A DNA stretch of 64,000 bases, from assembly GCA_024516035.1 (NCBI GenBank), contig CM044961.1, positions 37,227,112 to 37,291,111 of the forward strand, in the 5' to 3' direction. Below, in pieces: positions 11,701-26,700 of the stretch (position 1 is its first letter; every line of letters begins with the position of its first letter). The position numbers and the translations under genes were made by a program. The stretch is from Bactericera cockerelli. Taxonomy: Eukaryota; Arthropoda; Insecta; Hemiptera; Triozidae. The notes below the pieces were generated by a model. It was not told the DNA's origin, made no database searches, and was given only the letters and a program-made list of their open reading frames with translations.

Positions 11701-14700
11701 AAGATAGCGTGATTAATAATATAGATTTTTTTTTTTTAAGAATAGAATAGAATAAAAATATAATTGTATTTCTCAATAAGAGTTTACAATAGAGGTTGAT
11801 GCAAGTTTTAAACAATAATTCTAAAATCACATAGTAAATTTTAAAAAAAACCATTACTACATGCTATTATTTTGTAGTGCCACATAATTTTTCCCCCCAT
11901 TTTTCTTCTTCTTTTTCCTTTCTGTGATTAATAATATAGTAATAACACTCTTTAGTGAAAGGTAACCACCAGGCGAGGTTAATGTTCAAAACATTTTCTG
12001 TACCACCTAACCCTTAGAGTCTTATTATCATGTGGTCACAAACTCAAATTAATGAGAAAAAAAATCGTGATTCGAAACAACGGATCCCTACGCTAGTTGG
12101 ATTACCAGACTAGCGCGCCACGGTTACAGACTAAAATTGTGATAATAACACAGAGAACACAAATTTATTATTTTTATTTACTTAAGATCTATTTATTCTT
12201 TTTATTTATTTTACATTTAATTATTATTTTTCTTTACTTTGCATTTATTTATTATTTTTCTGTATTTTACATTAATTTATTATCTACTTTTATTTACTTC
12301 ACATCTATTTATTCTTTTTATTTATTTTACATTTAATTATTATTTTTCTTTATTTTGCATTTATTTATTACTTTTCTTAATTTAAATTTATTTATTATTT
12401 ATTTTACGTATTGTTTCAGCCTGGAAGACATCTCAGAGTCCGTGATGTCCAAGACAGGGTCCTCTCTGCAGGTGGTTCTACAGTCAGGCGAGAAGTTCCC
12501 TATTCATTCTCCCCGGGCGAGACAGATTCACACCCTGCTGCACGCCTTCATTGTGGAGGTGAGACAGATACACACCCAGCTATAATAGTTCCGTAAGATA
12601 GGCATAGTGTTGTACTCTTGTACAAAGCTCTCTTTATTTTGAAGAACCGCCAAGAGTTAATAAATTAATTAATTCCCACTGGTGGCAGCACCATACAGTG
12701 TTAAATCCCTCTTTTTTCTATTATTTCAACTAAAAGTGGTTATAACGTACTGCAAAAAAATATTAATTTTCTCCTTGTTCCATTCTAGGGTGGGGCCGTT
12801 GTACAAATGCAGTCATGTACTTAATATAAACTTCTACTAAATTTCCTCCTTGTTCATTCTAGGGTGGGGCCGTTGTACAAATGCAGTCATGTACTTAATA
12901 TAAACTTATACTAAATTTTCTCCTTGTTCATTCTAGGGTGGGGCCGTTGTACAAATGCAGCAAGAATCCCGCCTCACCAAGCAGTGGCTCAGTGAGAACC
13001 ATCACGCTCATGACAACAGACCCTCTCAACACTCTCCCCTCCATCTCTCTCACCCCCAGCAGCACAGGAAGCTCTCTCTCACCCATAGCCCCACACCCAC
13101 ACCCATGGTAAGTACAATTCCTTTAATAACACTCTTTAGTGGAAAGTAACCACCAGGTGAGGTTGATGCTGAAAGCATTTTCAACCACCTAACCCTCCGA
13201 GTCTTATGTGGTCACAAACTCAAATTATTGAGGAAAAATTCATGCACTGGGTGGGATTCAAACCAACGCATCCTTACACTACCTGGCTTACCAGACTAGC
13301 GCGTTAACCAGTTGACTACCCTTGCACGGAGAACTCTAGGGACGGGAATCTTTTTCTCATCTTAATATATAAATGTCAAAGTCACTGACTGACTGACCAC
13401 TCACTGACTGATCATCGCTCTACAGCCCAAACCGTAAGTCCTAGGAAGCTGAAATTTGGTAGGTAGCTTTGTCTTATAGTCTAGATGTGCAAAAAGACGG
13501 GATTTTTCGAAACTCCCACTACAACACCTGCAATTGGCGAAAAAGGATTTTTTGCTTTCACGGCCATGCCTCGGCCCGCAAAGGGGGCGACAGCCCGCTA
13601 GTACTCATATATATCCAGGTTTCTCTTTTAAAGAGTTTATTTTCACTGAGAGAGAAGTACATTGGACCTGAAAATTATTCTCTTTTTCACTTATCGATCA
13701 AGCTACTGAGGTCGGTAAGTTTTATTACTCATTTATAAGTCTTATTAAATTTTTATTCTAATTGGGTCAAATTCTCCCCTCAGATCGAGGATGACGGCAA
13801 GCACTCGCTGCTCCAGTTCGCAATGCATCACTTCCGACAGTTTGAGAACATGAAGAGTGCTAATGGAGAGTTGACGGTGGGCGGGTCAGGACGCAAGAAG
13901 TCTTCCAATGATTGGACCTGGCGGGAACAGGTGAGAATAGAATAGATAGTCTGGATTGGGAACATTAAAAAGGCAAGTGTCTCACTAGAGGACTATAAAG
14001 AGAGCATGGACTGGCCAATCCTATCAAACCAGACTAGCTTAAAGAATAACCAAAGTGCTCACGATGGTTGATCGCACATAGAAATATGTGGTTCAAGTTT
14101 TTTTATAAAGTAAATAAAGAAATATTTATTTATTTATTTACTTCTAATAAAGGGGCGGACCCGTTTATTATAAGTAAATAAACTTGAACTTAAAAAAAAG
14201 ACTAGCCGACTTTCAACTTATGTTGGCTGGAGACTATCACTATGTTACGGAGGTCATTTTTGAACAAACATCAAAAAAGCCTGCTCTCTGGTGTAGGGAA
14301 TTGATTTTCTGCCCGAAAAACTCTATAGGCACAAAGAAACCTTTATTTTGGGTTAAGGGCTCTGAGTGTTACAGACCTCTCTTTATATAGATGTTCATTA
14401 AAAAAAAAAAAAAATTCTTAAATTTTGTACAGTGAACGGGCGGACCATTTGCTACTAATCCTAACTAGGCTAATTACATGACAAGTTACCAAAAGTTATC
14501 ATATTTGTGTTAATCACTTTCTTGATATCACAACTACTCAAACTCGCTTTACTAAATCTACGCTGAAACCGGGACTTGAACCACCGACCTCCAGGTTACA
14601 TGTCCGCCGCCTTATCGATCAAGCTACTGAGGTCGGTTACCATTTGACAATTTACCATTTGAGATTTTGACCACCTAATAATACGTCTCGGACTTACTGC

Positions 14701-17700
14701 TGGAATAATTGGACTCAATAGACCAAATCGGGCAGTATAAATAAGGCGATATTATTATTATTAATTTAAATCTATGTTGTATTTTTTCTCTTCTCTTCCC
14801 CAGTTGGACCTGGTCAAGTTCACTTGCGTCCCCATCTCGGAGCCCCTACTCAGGCTAGAGCCGCCCCTGGGGGAGATAGCTGTGGAGTGCTTCGAGTGTA
14901 TCATGAGGTTCATGGGCGACCTGCCCACCACCCCTGACCTCACAGAGGTCAAGTGTGTCTACACCATCCTCATGGTAAGTCTACACCATCCTCATAGTAA
15001 GCTACCATAATAATAATAATGAATTTATTTGTTTCTGAAATGTGCATTTAAATTTCTAAATTTCCCTCTAAGTGCTAAGGGTACTTTTAGGAAATTTATT
15101 TATTTATTTACACAATATTTTTTTTATTCAAAACAATCAACAATAAATTAATAACAAGGAAAAAAAAACTTAAAATTTATAGAAAAAAATTAATATAGAA
15201 CAATATTATTTATATTTACAATTGTCTTGTTATCCTGGGCTAAGTTAATGCATTAGGCATTCTCTGCCACTGAACCCCGAATGTATTGTATCTTGATTCT
15301 ATATCTATTGTATCTGTCCCGGTAGCTCAGTGGTAATGGCGGCACTCTGTGAATCCAGAGAATCCAGATGTCGTGGGTTCAAAACCCTGCCGGGACATGA
15401 CAAGTTATCCTCCCATTTGGGATTTTTACCACATAATAATATGTCTTGGGGTTACTGCTGGAATAATCTGACTTAATAGTTTAATCGAACAGTATAAATA
15501 AGGCGATATTATTATTATTGTAAACAATGTAAACGATAAAAAGTAAAAGTTCAGCATACTCTTACTTTTTTTCATTTAATTACCTCTTTTCTTGTTGTGT
15601 TTTTTTTTTTCCTTATTTTAAAATGATTTCACTCTTGAGATGACCATTTGTTTGTGTTGGTCCAATCTTGCGACTCTATGATTCCACGCTACCTACTCAA
15701 ATTGTGACATATAATAATAATAATAATAATAATAGTACACACCAGAACCCGTGCTAGAATCAAAAAGCCATTTACTCTACTGGGACCAAACCATCCTAAC
15801 AGATAGAACTGTAGCCCACAACAGACCTGATTTGATCTACATCAATAAACAAGAAAAAACAGCTTTAATGATAGATATAGCTGTTCCTTTGACTCACAAC
15901 ATCACAAAAACAGAAATAGAAAAAATCAGCAAATACGAAGACCTTAAAGAGGATATGAAGAAGACGTGGAAACTGAAGTCAATCAGAATAATACCAATTG
16001 TAATGTCAAGTGAAGGTGTGACTTCGTATAATTTCTCGAAGAACATTGAAATGGTTGGCATCCGGAAATCAGTGAAATGGAAGATCCAGAAAAGTGTCAT
16101 CTTACAATCCTGCTATCTAGTCCGAAAGTTTTTGAGTTCCTAATTTTTTTTAATTCTAATTTTAATACTGATCGTCAAAGTTTATGTGAGAAAGTATGAA
16201 TTTACTCCTCACATAAACTAAGAAAAACTGTTAATAAAAGTACATGTTCATGGTTCATAATAATAAAACACCCTAGGTGCACGGTGTGCACTCGGTGTTA
16301 TGAAGCAATGCATCATCCTTGGCACAAGCCGCCAAGTGGTACCCAGAAATAATAATAATAATAATAATATATAATAAATCATTTGTTTTATTTTCATATT
16401 ATAATTATTATTATTGGACCCATCCTAAGCTATTTTTATTTGCCTTCTAAGATGAGATAAAGAAACACATTTCTGTATTCCCCCCAGCACTGCCACACAC
16501 ACGAGCCGCTGCGGGACGAGGTGTACTCGCAGCTCATGAAGCAGACCACCTCCAACAAGACAGAGAGCTGTCAGCGGGGCTGGCGGCTCTTGAGCATCGT
16601 GGCCGCCTACTTCACCTGCTCGGACACACTGCGGCCCTTCCTGCTCAAGTACCTGGAGACCGCGGCCTATGACAAGCGCCGGGCCTTCCATGGTGAGTTT
16701 CCTATGATAAGCGACGGGCCTTCCATGGTGAGTTTCCTATGACAAGCGGCGGGCCTTCCATGGTGAGTTTCCTATGATAAGCGGCGGGCCTTCCATGGTG
16801 AGTTGGTCGGGTTTTTTGGGGAGTTTGATATTAATAATAATCATATCAGTAGCTTGATCGATAAGGCGACGGATTTGTAACCTGGAGGTCGGTGGTTCAA
16901 GTCCCGGTTTCAGCGTAAATTTAGTAATGCGAGTTTGAGTAGTTGTGATATCACGAAGGTGATTAACACAAATATGATAACTTTTAAACTTTAACTTAAT
17001 AATCATATCGCCTTATTTATATTATTATTATTATTATATAATTCTTTATTAGATACAAAAGGACATAATGTACATATAAATAATAATTTTAACAGTGAAA
17101 AATCAAAAAAACAATATATACAATAAAAATGAAAAAGAATAGAAAATATTTGAAAACATAAATGTCCTAACTAAAGGGCGGGGTTATTGCCTATGGCAAT
17201 AACCCGATTAGTGACTATTAAAGTCCCATTATTCCAGCAGTAAGCCCAAGACATATTATTATGTGGTTAAAATCCCGAAAGGGAGGATAACCCAGCCGGG
17301 CGGATTGTCCCGGCTGGGTTTCGAACCCGCGACCTCTGGAATCTCTGGATTCACACAGTGCCGCCTTTACTACTGAGCTACGTCTTTCAACTGCATGGTC
17401 ATATCACGACGGGGGTGTTACGCTTCATTCGCAGGAAACTCACAAAACAGCTATCCACATTACCCTACCCCAGCCTGGGTTGGGCCGGAATGCCAGCATC
17501 ACAAAGTCTTCACCTCGCTGGACTCAGTTTAACTTCGGTGATTTTACGAGAACCGGTGCATTGAACGCGCCATCGACGCTGGCAGTTGTTCGTTTAGTTT
17601 GGTTTTTTTGTGTGTGCTTTTTTGCATTACGACGCCGCGAGGAGGTGATAGCTGTATCTGTTATTATTATTATTATCCCCCAGGCACGGCTAGCGTGTGT

Positions 17701-20700
17701 CTTCAGAACCTGCGCAAGACGCTGCGCTATGGAGGCAGGAAGAATGTCCCCTCTGTGGAGGTGACAGCTGTATCTGTTATTATTATTATTACTATCCCCC
17801 AGGCACGGCTAGCGTGTGTCTCCAGAACCTGCGCAAGACGCTGCGCTATGGAGGCAGGAAGAATGTCCCCTCTGTGGAGGTGACAGCTGTATCTGTTATT
17901 ATTATTATCATCCCCCAGGCACGGCTAGCGTGTGTCTTCAGAACCTGCGCAAGACGCTGCGCTATGGAGGCAGGAAGAATGTCCCCTCTGTGGAGGTGAC
18001 AGCTGTATCTGTTATTATTATTATCATCCCCCAGGCACGGCTAGCGTGTGTCTTCAGAACCTGCGCAAGACGCTGCGCTATGGAGGCAGGAAGAATGTCC
18101 CCTCTGTGGAGGAGGTGACAGCAGTGTCTGCCGGGCGGAACTCCAAGCGACAGCTGTACCGGCTACCAGGCGGCAGCGAGACGGTCATCAACACCAAGAG
18201 TACAACGGTGAGTCGCGTCGATTAGCTAGGGGCCCGTAAAAGAGGTTTGACTGATGTTAAATTTCTAAAAATTGGGTATATTGTTTTTTTTTTTTTTTTT
18301 TTTTTTTCTTCTAATAATTAACTCATAATTTGAATCCTAGTCATAAACAAGTGTTTCTACATAAATGGGTATTTAGTATTGTGCATGAAAAGTAAGCCAA
18401 TGCGCGATGGTAAATGATATTAATTTATCATTTGATTGAGAATTGGTTGGGAAATTATTGGGAATTCCTAATTTATTTATGACATTTCACCATCAGGTAG
18501 TGCTGCATAGAGATGTGCCAGCTTGAGATGGAGGAGTGTATAGCCTCTTACTAGACCTAACCCCTGTGTTTCTCCCCTCAGGTAGTGGAGGACATCTGCA
18601 TAGAGATGTGCCAGCTTGAGATGGAGGAGTGTATAGCCTCCACTAGAACTAACCCCTGTGTTTCTCCCCCCAGGTAGTGGAGGACATCTGCATAGAGATG
18701 TGCCAGCTTGAGATGGAGGAGTGTATAGCCTCTACTAGACCTAACCCCTGTGTTTCTCCCCTCAGGTAGTGGAGGATATCTGCATAGAGATGTGCCAGCT
18801 TGAGATGGAGGAGTGTATAGCCTCTACTAGAACTAACCCCTGTGTTTCTCCCCTCAGGTAGTGGAGGACATCTGCATAGAGATGTGCCAGCTTGAGATGG
18901 AGGAGTGTATAGCCTCTACTAGACCTAACCCCTGTGTTTCTCCCCTCAGGTAGTGGAGGACATCTGCATAGAGATGTGCCAGCTTGAGATGGAGGAGTGT
19001 ATAGCCTCCACTAGAACTAACCCCTGTGTTTCTCCCCTCAGGTAGTGGAGGACATCTGCATAGAGATGTGCCAGCTTGAGATGGAGGAGTGTATAGCCTC
19101 CACTAGAACTAACCCCTGTGTTTCTCCCCTCAGGTAGTGGAGGACATCTGCATAGAGATGTGCCAGCTTGAGATGGAGGAGTGTATAGCCTCTACTAGAC
19201 CTAACCCCTGTGTTTCTCCCCTCAGGTAGTGGAGGATATCTGCATAGAGATGTGCCAGCTTGAGATGGAGGAGTGTATAGCCTCTACTAGAACTAACCCC
19301 TGTGTTTCTCCCCTCAGGTAGTGGAGGACATCTGCATAGAGATGTGCCAGCTTGAGATGGAGGAGTGTATAGCCTCTACTAGACCTAACCCCTGTGTTTC
19401 TCCCCTCAGGTAGTGGAGGACATCTGCATAGAGATGTGCCAGCTTGAGATGGAGGAGTGTATAGCCTCCACTAGAACTAACCCCTGTGTTTCTCCCCTCA
19501 GGTAGTGGAGGACATCTGCATAGAGATGTGCCAGCTTGAGATGGAGGAGTGTATAGCCTCCACTAGAACTAACCCCTGTGTTTCTCCCCTCAGGTAGTGG
19601 AGGACATCTGCATAGAGATGTGCCAGCTTGAGATGGAGGAGTGTATAGCCTCTACTAGACCTAACCCCTGTGTTTCTCCCCTCAGGTAGTGGAGGATATC
19701 TGCATAGAGATGTGCCAGCTTGAGATGGAGGAGTGTATAGCCTCTACTAGACCTAACCCCTGTGTTTCTCCCCTCAGGTAGTGGAGGACATCTGCATAGA
19801 GATGTGCCAGCTTGAGATGGAGGAGTGTATAGCCTCTACTAGACCTAACCCCTGTGTTTCTCCCCTCAGGTAGTGGAAGACATCTGCATAGAGATGTGCC
19901 AGCTTGAGATGGAGGAGTGTATAGCCTCCACTAGAACTAACCCCTGTGTTTCTCCCCTCAGGTAGTGGAGGATATCTGCATAGAGATGTGCCAGCTGATC
20001 AACGTGAGCAATGACCTTGAGATGGAGGAGTTCAGCCTGTATTGTATTGTGGAGGGAGATGCCTTCACCATGCCTCTGGCTAAGGAGGAGTATATTCTTG
20101 ACGTTACCACGGAGCTACACAAGAACCAACAGGTATGTTTTTTTGGGGAGTTTATTATTATTATTATTTCTGGGTACCACTGGACGGCTTGTGCCAAGGA
20201 TGCATTGCTTCATAACACCGAGTGCACACCGTGTGCACCTAGGGTGTTATGTTTCATGGATGACAGGATAAAATTATTATTATTATTTAATTATTTATTA
20301 ATAGTACATTATGTACAATTGTACAAACAAGTAATGATAAAAATTAAAATACAAAATTTAGAAAAATATAAACAAGAAAAAAAGATAAACAACATAGATA
20401 AAACATAAACAGATGGCAATATAGAAAAAGAGCATCCTAAAACTAATCTCTGAGTGAATTCAACTGGTTTAACGTCCAATATGTAAACTCTGAGTGCATA
20501 AATAAATATGTGAGATACTTGTACTGATAAGATTCTGCATGAATAAAAAAGAAAATTTGTAGCCCCGACCTCCTCGTTTCAACTAATCACCACGCTCCCC
20601 GTTGCTTCCCCCAGGTGTTCTACCTCATCTTCTGCCGGTCCGTCTGGTATTTCCCCCTGCGGCTAGACTGCCAGCTCTACGTGCAAGTTCTGTTCAACCA

Positions 20701-23700
20701 GATAGCACCAGATTATCTGGAGGGTCTTCTACTGGTGCTGCCCAATGAACAGATACCCCATGATACAGTGGTGAGTATAGTGCTTAAGTAACACTCAAGA
20801 CTCACTTGACTTTTTCTCAATTTTTTCTGTTTTTTTTTCTTATATTGTTTCCAAATGTGTATATTACTTTTTAATTATCTGTTCGTTAATATGTCTTTCA
20901 TAAAATAATAATACTCCGCCCCCAGTACGACGTGGCTAAACTAGCGGCTCTGCTGCACCGCGCTGCGGACATGTCCCATCCCCCCGCCATGAAGGAGACC
21001 AAGTTTCTGCTGCCCAAACCCGCCCTCACCCAGCGGGACATCAAGCCCGCCACCTGGGTGCAGATGGTAAGAAGTACTCTCCACGTATACTTGTATTTAT
21101 ATTTATTTATTTACACTTTATTTTTTTTTACAAAACAATCATCAACAACAAAAAAAATAACAATAAAATTTTAAAAAAAAACTTAGAAGTATGTACAAAA
21201 AGAAATAGGTAAATGTGAATATTAATTTTTAATTACAATTGTTTTGTGATGCGGGGCGAAGTTAATGCCTTAGGCATTCTCTGCCACTTAACCCCGGATT
21301 CTCTGCCATTTAATTTGTACAAAGAATAAGACCCGAATTATAATAAAATCGTTTCTCTCTCAGTCTGGCTGGGGGACGTTAAACAGGGAGAAGACCAGTG
21401 TCTCGCTAGAGGACAATAAACAGAGAACTGACTAGCCAACCCTTACAAGCCAAGCTAGCTTGTAGTGTCCTAAGGGTTTAATGGCTTATAAAGAAAAAGC
21501 CCAAGTCCTCACGATGCGATGGTTGAACGCACATAGAAATATGTGGTTCAAGACGAGCTAACTTAGAAAAAAAGTTGGCTGAAGACCATCATTGCCCCCT
21601 CCTTATCGATCAAGCGACTGAGGTCAGTATATAATATTTTATTGAGACCATGGGGACATGTGGAGAAAAAACAACTAAATTTATTCAAGAATTAGGAAAT
21701 AAATTAGTTGAAGAGACTGGAGATAAGAGAGCAGCATCATACCTCATCCAACGTTCAAGCCTAGCCATTCACAGGGGGAATGCAGCCAGCATTGCGGGCT
21801 CATTCAACTTCACAAATTCACCGAATGAAGTGTTTGTGTTAGAGTTCAATAAAAATTTATCATGAGGAAGTACTTTAACACATTGACTGCCTTGTCACAC
21901 TATATGTGTGACACAATGTTAAACCTATACGCCACGTCACACATATTGTGTGACAGTCGATGCTACTTTGAATGAGTGTCACACTAGGATAAGGAAAGTA
22001 AAAATAGAAAGAAAAGAAGTGTCACACTTTTTTGGTGTGACGTGGCATACAGCGTTAAAAAACCACCTCTGAATGCCACGTCACACAGTATGTGTGACTA
22101 TGTATAGTAACGTGGCGTACGGGTAAAGTGTCCAAAAATGACCTTGGCAGTCAACGTGTTAATATTTTACATATGAATCGTATATTTAAATTATTCACTA
22201 TGTGACCCCCAGGTGCAGGGCCACTGGTCCCAGGTGGCTACTTATACTTATACTTGAACTGTTCACTATGTTCCCCCAGGTGGCTACTTATACTTATACT
22301 TGAACTGTTCACTATGTGACCCCCAGGTGGCTACTTATACTTATACTTGAATTGTTCACTATGTTCCCCCAGGTGGCTACTTATACTTATACTTGAATTG
22401 TTCACTATGTTCCCCCAGGTGGCTACTTATACTTATACTTGAATTGTTCACTATGTTCCCCCAGGTGGCTACTTATACTTATACTTGAATTGTTCACTAT
22501 GTTCCCCCAGGTGGCTACTTATACTTATACTTGAATTGTTCACTATGTTCCCCCAGGTGGCTACTTATACTTATACTTGAACTGTTCACTATGTTCCCCC
22601 AGGTGGCTACTTATACTTATACTTGAATTGTTCACTATGTTCCCCCAGGTGGCTACTTATACTTATACTTGAATTGTTCACTATGTTCCCCCAGGTGGCT
22701 ACTTATACTTATACTTGAATTGTTCACTATGTTCCCCCAGGTGGCTACTTATACTTATACTTGAATTGTTCACTATGTTCCCCCAGGTGGCTACTTATAC
22801 TTATACTTGAATTGTTCACTATGTTCCCCCAGGTGGCTACTTATACTTATACTTGAACTGTTCACTATGTTCCCCCAGGTGGCTACTTATACTTATACTT
22901 GAATTGTTCACTATGTTCCCCCAGGTGGCTACTTATACTTATACTTGAATTGTTCACTATGTTCCCCCAGGTGGCTACTTATACTTATACTTGAATTGTT
23001 CACTATGTTCCCCCAGGTGGCTACTTATACTTATACTTGAATTGTTCACTATGTTCCCCCAGGTGGCTACTTATACTTATACTTGAATTAGTGTATTATA
23101 CTTTACTTTCCTATTGACCCAGGTGCTATTATATTCTTGATGTCTAGTTCCCGGTGGCTACATACTTAACTTATGTTCACTATGTCCCAGGTAATACTTA
23201 TACTTGAATTGTTCACTAGTCCCCCAGGTGGCTACTTTACTTTACTTGAATTGTTCACTATGTTCCCCAGGTGGCTACTTATACTTATACTTGAATTGTC
23301 ACTTGTCCCAGGTGGCTACTTATACTTATACTTGAATTGTTCACTAGTTCCCCAGGTGGCTACTTATACTTATACTTGAATTGTTCACTTGTCCCAGGTG
23401 GCTACTTAACTTATACTTGAATTGTTCACTATGTTCCCCCAGGGGCTACTTATACTTATACTTGAATTGTTCACTATTCCCCAGGTGGCTACTTATACTT
23501 ATACTTGAATTGTTCACTATGTCCCCAGTGGCTACTTATACTTAACTTGAATTGTTCACTATGTCCCCAGTGGCTACTTATACTTATACTTGAATTGTTC
23601 ACTATGTCCCCAGTGGCTACTTAACTTATACTTGAATTGTTCACTATGTTCCCCCAGGTGTACTTATACTTATACTTGAATTGTTCACTATTCCCCAGTG

Positions 23701-26700
23701 GCTACTTATACTTATACTTGAATTGTTCACTATGTCCCCCAGGTGGCTACTTATACTTATACTTGAATGTTCACTAGTCCCCAGTGGCTATTATACTTAT
23801 ACTTGAATTGTTCCTATGTCCCAGGTGGCTACTTATACTTATACTTGAATTGTTCACTATGTCCCCCAGGTGGCTACTTTACTTGAATTGTTCACTAGTC
23901 CCCCAGGTGGCACCACTTGGTCCAGTGGTGCTACTTATACTTATACTTGAATTGTTCACTATGTCCCCCAGGTGGCTACTTATACTTATACTTGAATTGT
24001 TCACTATGTCCCCAGGTGGCTACTTATACTTATACTTGAATTGTTCACTACGTGACCCCGGCCATGGTACTGGCTATTATACTTATACTTATACTGAATG
24101 TTCACTATGTGACCCCCAGGTGGCTACTTATACTTATACTTGAATTGTTCACTATGTGACCCCCAGGTGGCTACTTATACTTATACTTGAATTGTTCACT
24201 ATGTTCCCCCAGGTGGCTACTTATACTTATACTTGAATGTTCACTATGTGACCCCCAGGTGGCTACTTATACTTATACTTGAATTGTTCACTATGTGACC
24301 CCCAGGTGGCTACTTATACTTATACTTGAATTGTTCACTATGTGACCCCCAGGTGGCTACTTATACTTATACTTGAATTGTTCACTATGTGCCCCCAGGT
24401 GGCTACTTATACTTATACTTGAATTGTTCACTATGTTCCCCCAGGTGGCTACTTATACTTATACTTGAATTGTTCACTATGTGACCCCCAGGTGGCTACT
24501 TATACTTATACTTGAATTGTTCACTATGTGCCCCCAGGTGGCTACTTATACTTATACTTGAATTGTTCACTACGTGACCCCCAGGTGGCTACTTATACTT
24601 ATACTTGAATTGTTCACTATGTGACCCCCAGGTGGCTACTTATACTTGAATTGTTCACTACGTGACCCCCAGGTGCAGGGCCACTGGTCCCAGGTGGCTA
24701 CTTATACTTATACTTGAATTGTTCACTATGTGCCCCCAGGTGGCTACTTATACTTATACTTGAATTGTTCACTATGTGACCCAGGTGGCTACTTATACTT
24801 ATACTTGAATTGTTCACTACGTGACCCCAGGGCCACTGGTCCCACGTGGCTATTTATACTTATACTTGAACTGTTCACTATGTGACCCCCAGGTGGCTAC
24901 TTATACTTATACTTGAATTGTTCACTATGTGACCCCCAGGTGGCTACTTATACTTATACTTGAATTGTTCACTATGTTCCCCCAGGTGGCTACTTATACT
25001 TATACTTGAATTGTTCACTATGTGACCCCCAGGTGGCTACTTATACTTATACTTGAATTGTTCACTATGTGACCCCAGGTGGCTACTTATACTTATACTT
25101 GAATTGTTCACTATGTGACCCCCAGGTGGCTACTTATACTTATACTTGAATTGTTCACTATGTGACCCCCAGGTGGCTACTTATACTTATACTTGAATTG
25201 TTCACTATGTGACCCCCAGGTGGCTACTTATACTTATACTTGAATTGTTCACTATGTGACCCCCAGGTGGCTACTTATACTTATACTTGAATTGTTCACT
25301 ATGTGACCCCCAGGTGGCTACTTTTACTTATACTTGAATTGTTCACTACGTGACCCCCAGGTGGCTACTTATACTTATACTTGAATTGTTCACTATGTGA
25401 CCCCCAGGTGGCTACTTATACTTATACTTGAATTGTTCACTACGTGACCCCCAGGTGGCTACTTATACTTATACTTGAATTGTTCACTATGTGACCCCAG
25501 GTGGCTACTTATACTTATACTTGAATTGTTCACTATGTGACCCCAGGTGGCTACTTATACTTGAATTGTTCACCATGTGACCCCCAGGTGCAGGGCCACT
25601 GGTCCCAGGTGGCTACTTATACTTATACTTGAATTGTTCACTATGTGACCCCCAGGTGGCTACTTATACTTATACTTGAATTGTTCACTATGTTCCCCCA
25701 GGTGCAGGGCCACTGGTCCCAGGTGGCTACTTATACTTATACTTGAATTGTTCACTATGTGACCCCCAGGTGGCTACTTATACTTATACTTGAATTGTTC
25801 ACTATGTGACCCCCAGGTGGCTACTTATACTTATACTTGAATTGTTCACTATGTTCCCCCAGGTGGCTACTTATACTTATACTTGAATTGTTCACTACGT
25901 GACCCCCAGGTGGCTACTTATACTTATACTTGAATTGTTCACTACGTGACCCCCAGGTGGCTACTTATACTTATACTTGAATTGTTCACTATGTGACCCC
26001 AGGTGGCTACTTATACTTATACTTGAATTGTTCACTACGTGACCCCCAGGTGGCTACTTATACTTATACTTGAATTGTTCACTACGTGACCCCCAGGTGG
26101 CTACTTATACTTATACTTGAATTGTTCACTATGTTCCCCCAGGTGCAGGGCCACTGGTCCCAGGTGTCCTCCCTCCACAGCATACAGGCCAAGGCTCAGC
26201 TCCTAGAGCTCCTCTCCCAGTGGCCGCTCTTCGGCTCCAGCTTCTTCGCCGTCAAGAGGAGCCAGGATCAGCAGATCCTCGCCCTCAACAAGCAGGGCGT
26301 GCACTTCCTGCATCTGCTGACTCACGAGACCATCAGCACCATGCCGTACGGGGACGTGATCAGCACGAGGAAGGTAAGTTCTAATAGCAGCTGCTGACTC
26401 ACGAGACCATCAGCACCTTGTCCTACGGGGACGTGATCAGCACGAGGAAGGTAAGTTCTAATAGCATCTGCTGACTCACGAGATCATCAGCACCATGCTC
26501 TACGGGGACGTGATCAGCACGAGGAAGGTAAGTTCTAATAGCATCTGCTGACTCACGAGACCATCAGCACCATGCCGTACGGGGACGTGATCAGCACGAG
26601 GAAGGTAAGTTCTAATAGCATCTGCTGACTCACGAGACCATCAGCACCATGGGACGTGATCAGCACGAGGAAGGTAAGTTCTAATAGCATCTGCTGACTC

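Noticed and set aside
16843..16986. Functional tRNA genes among the GGTTCAAGTCC and GGTTCGAATCC elements
   Set aside because: They have internal promoter boxes but no proper acceptor stems, and many copies share non-tRNA tails; they are SINEs.
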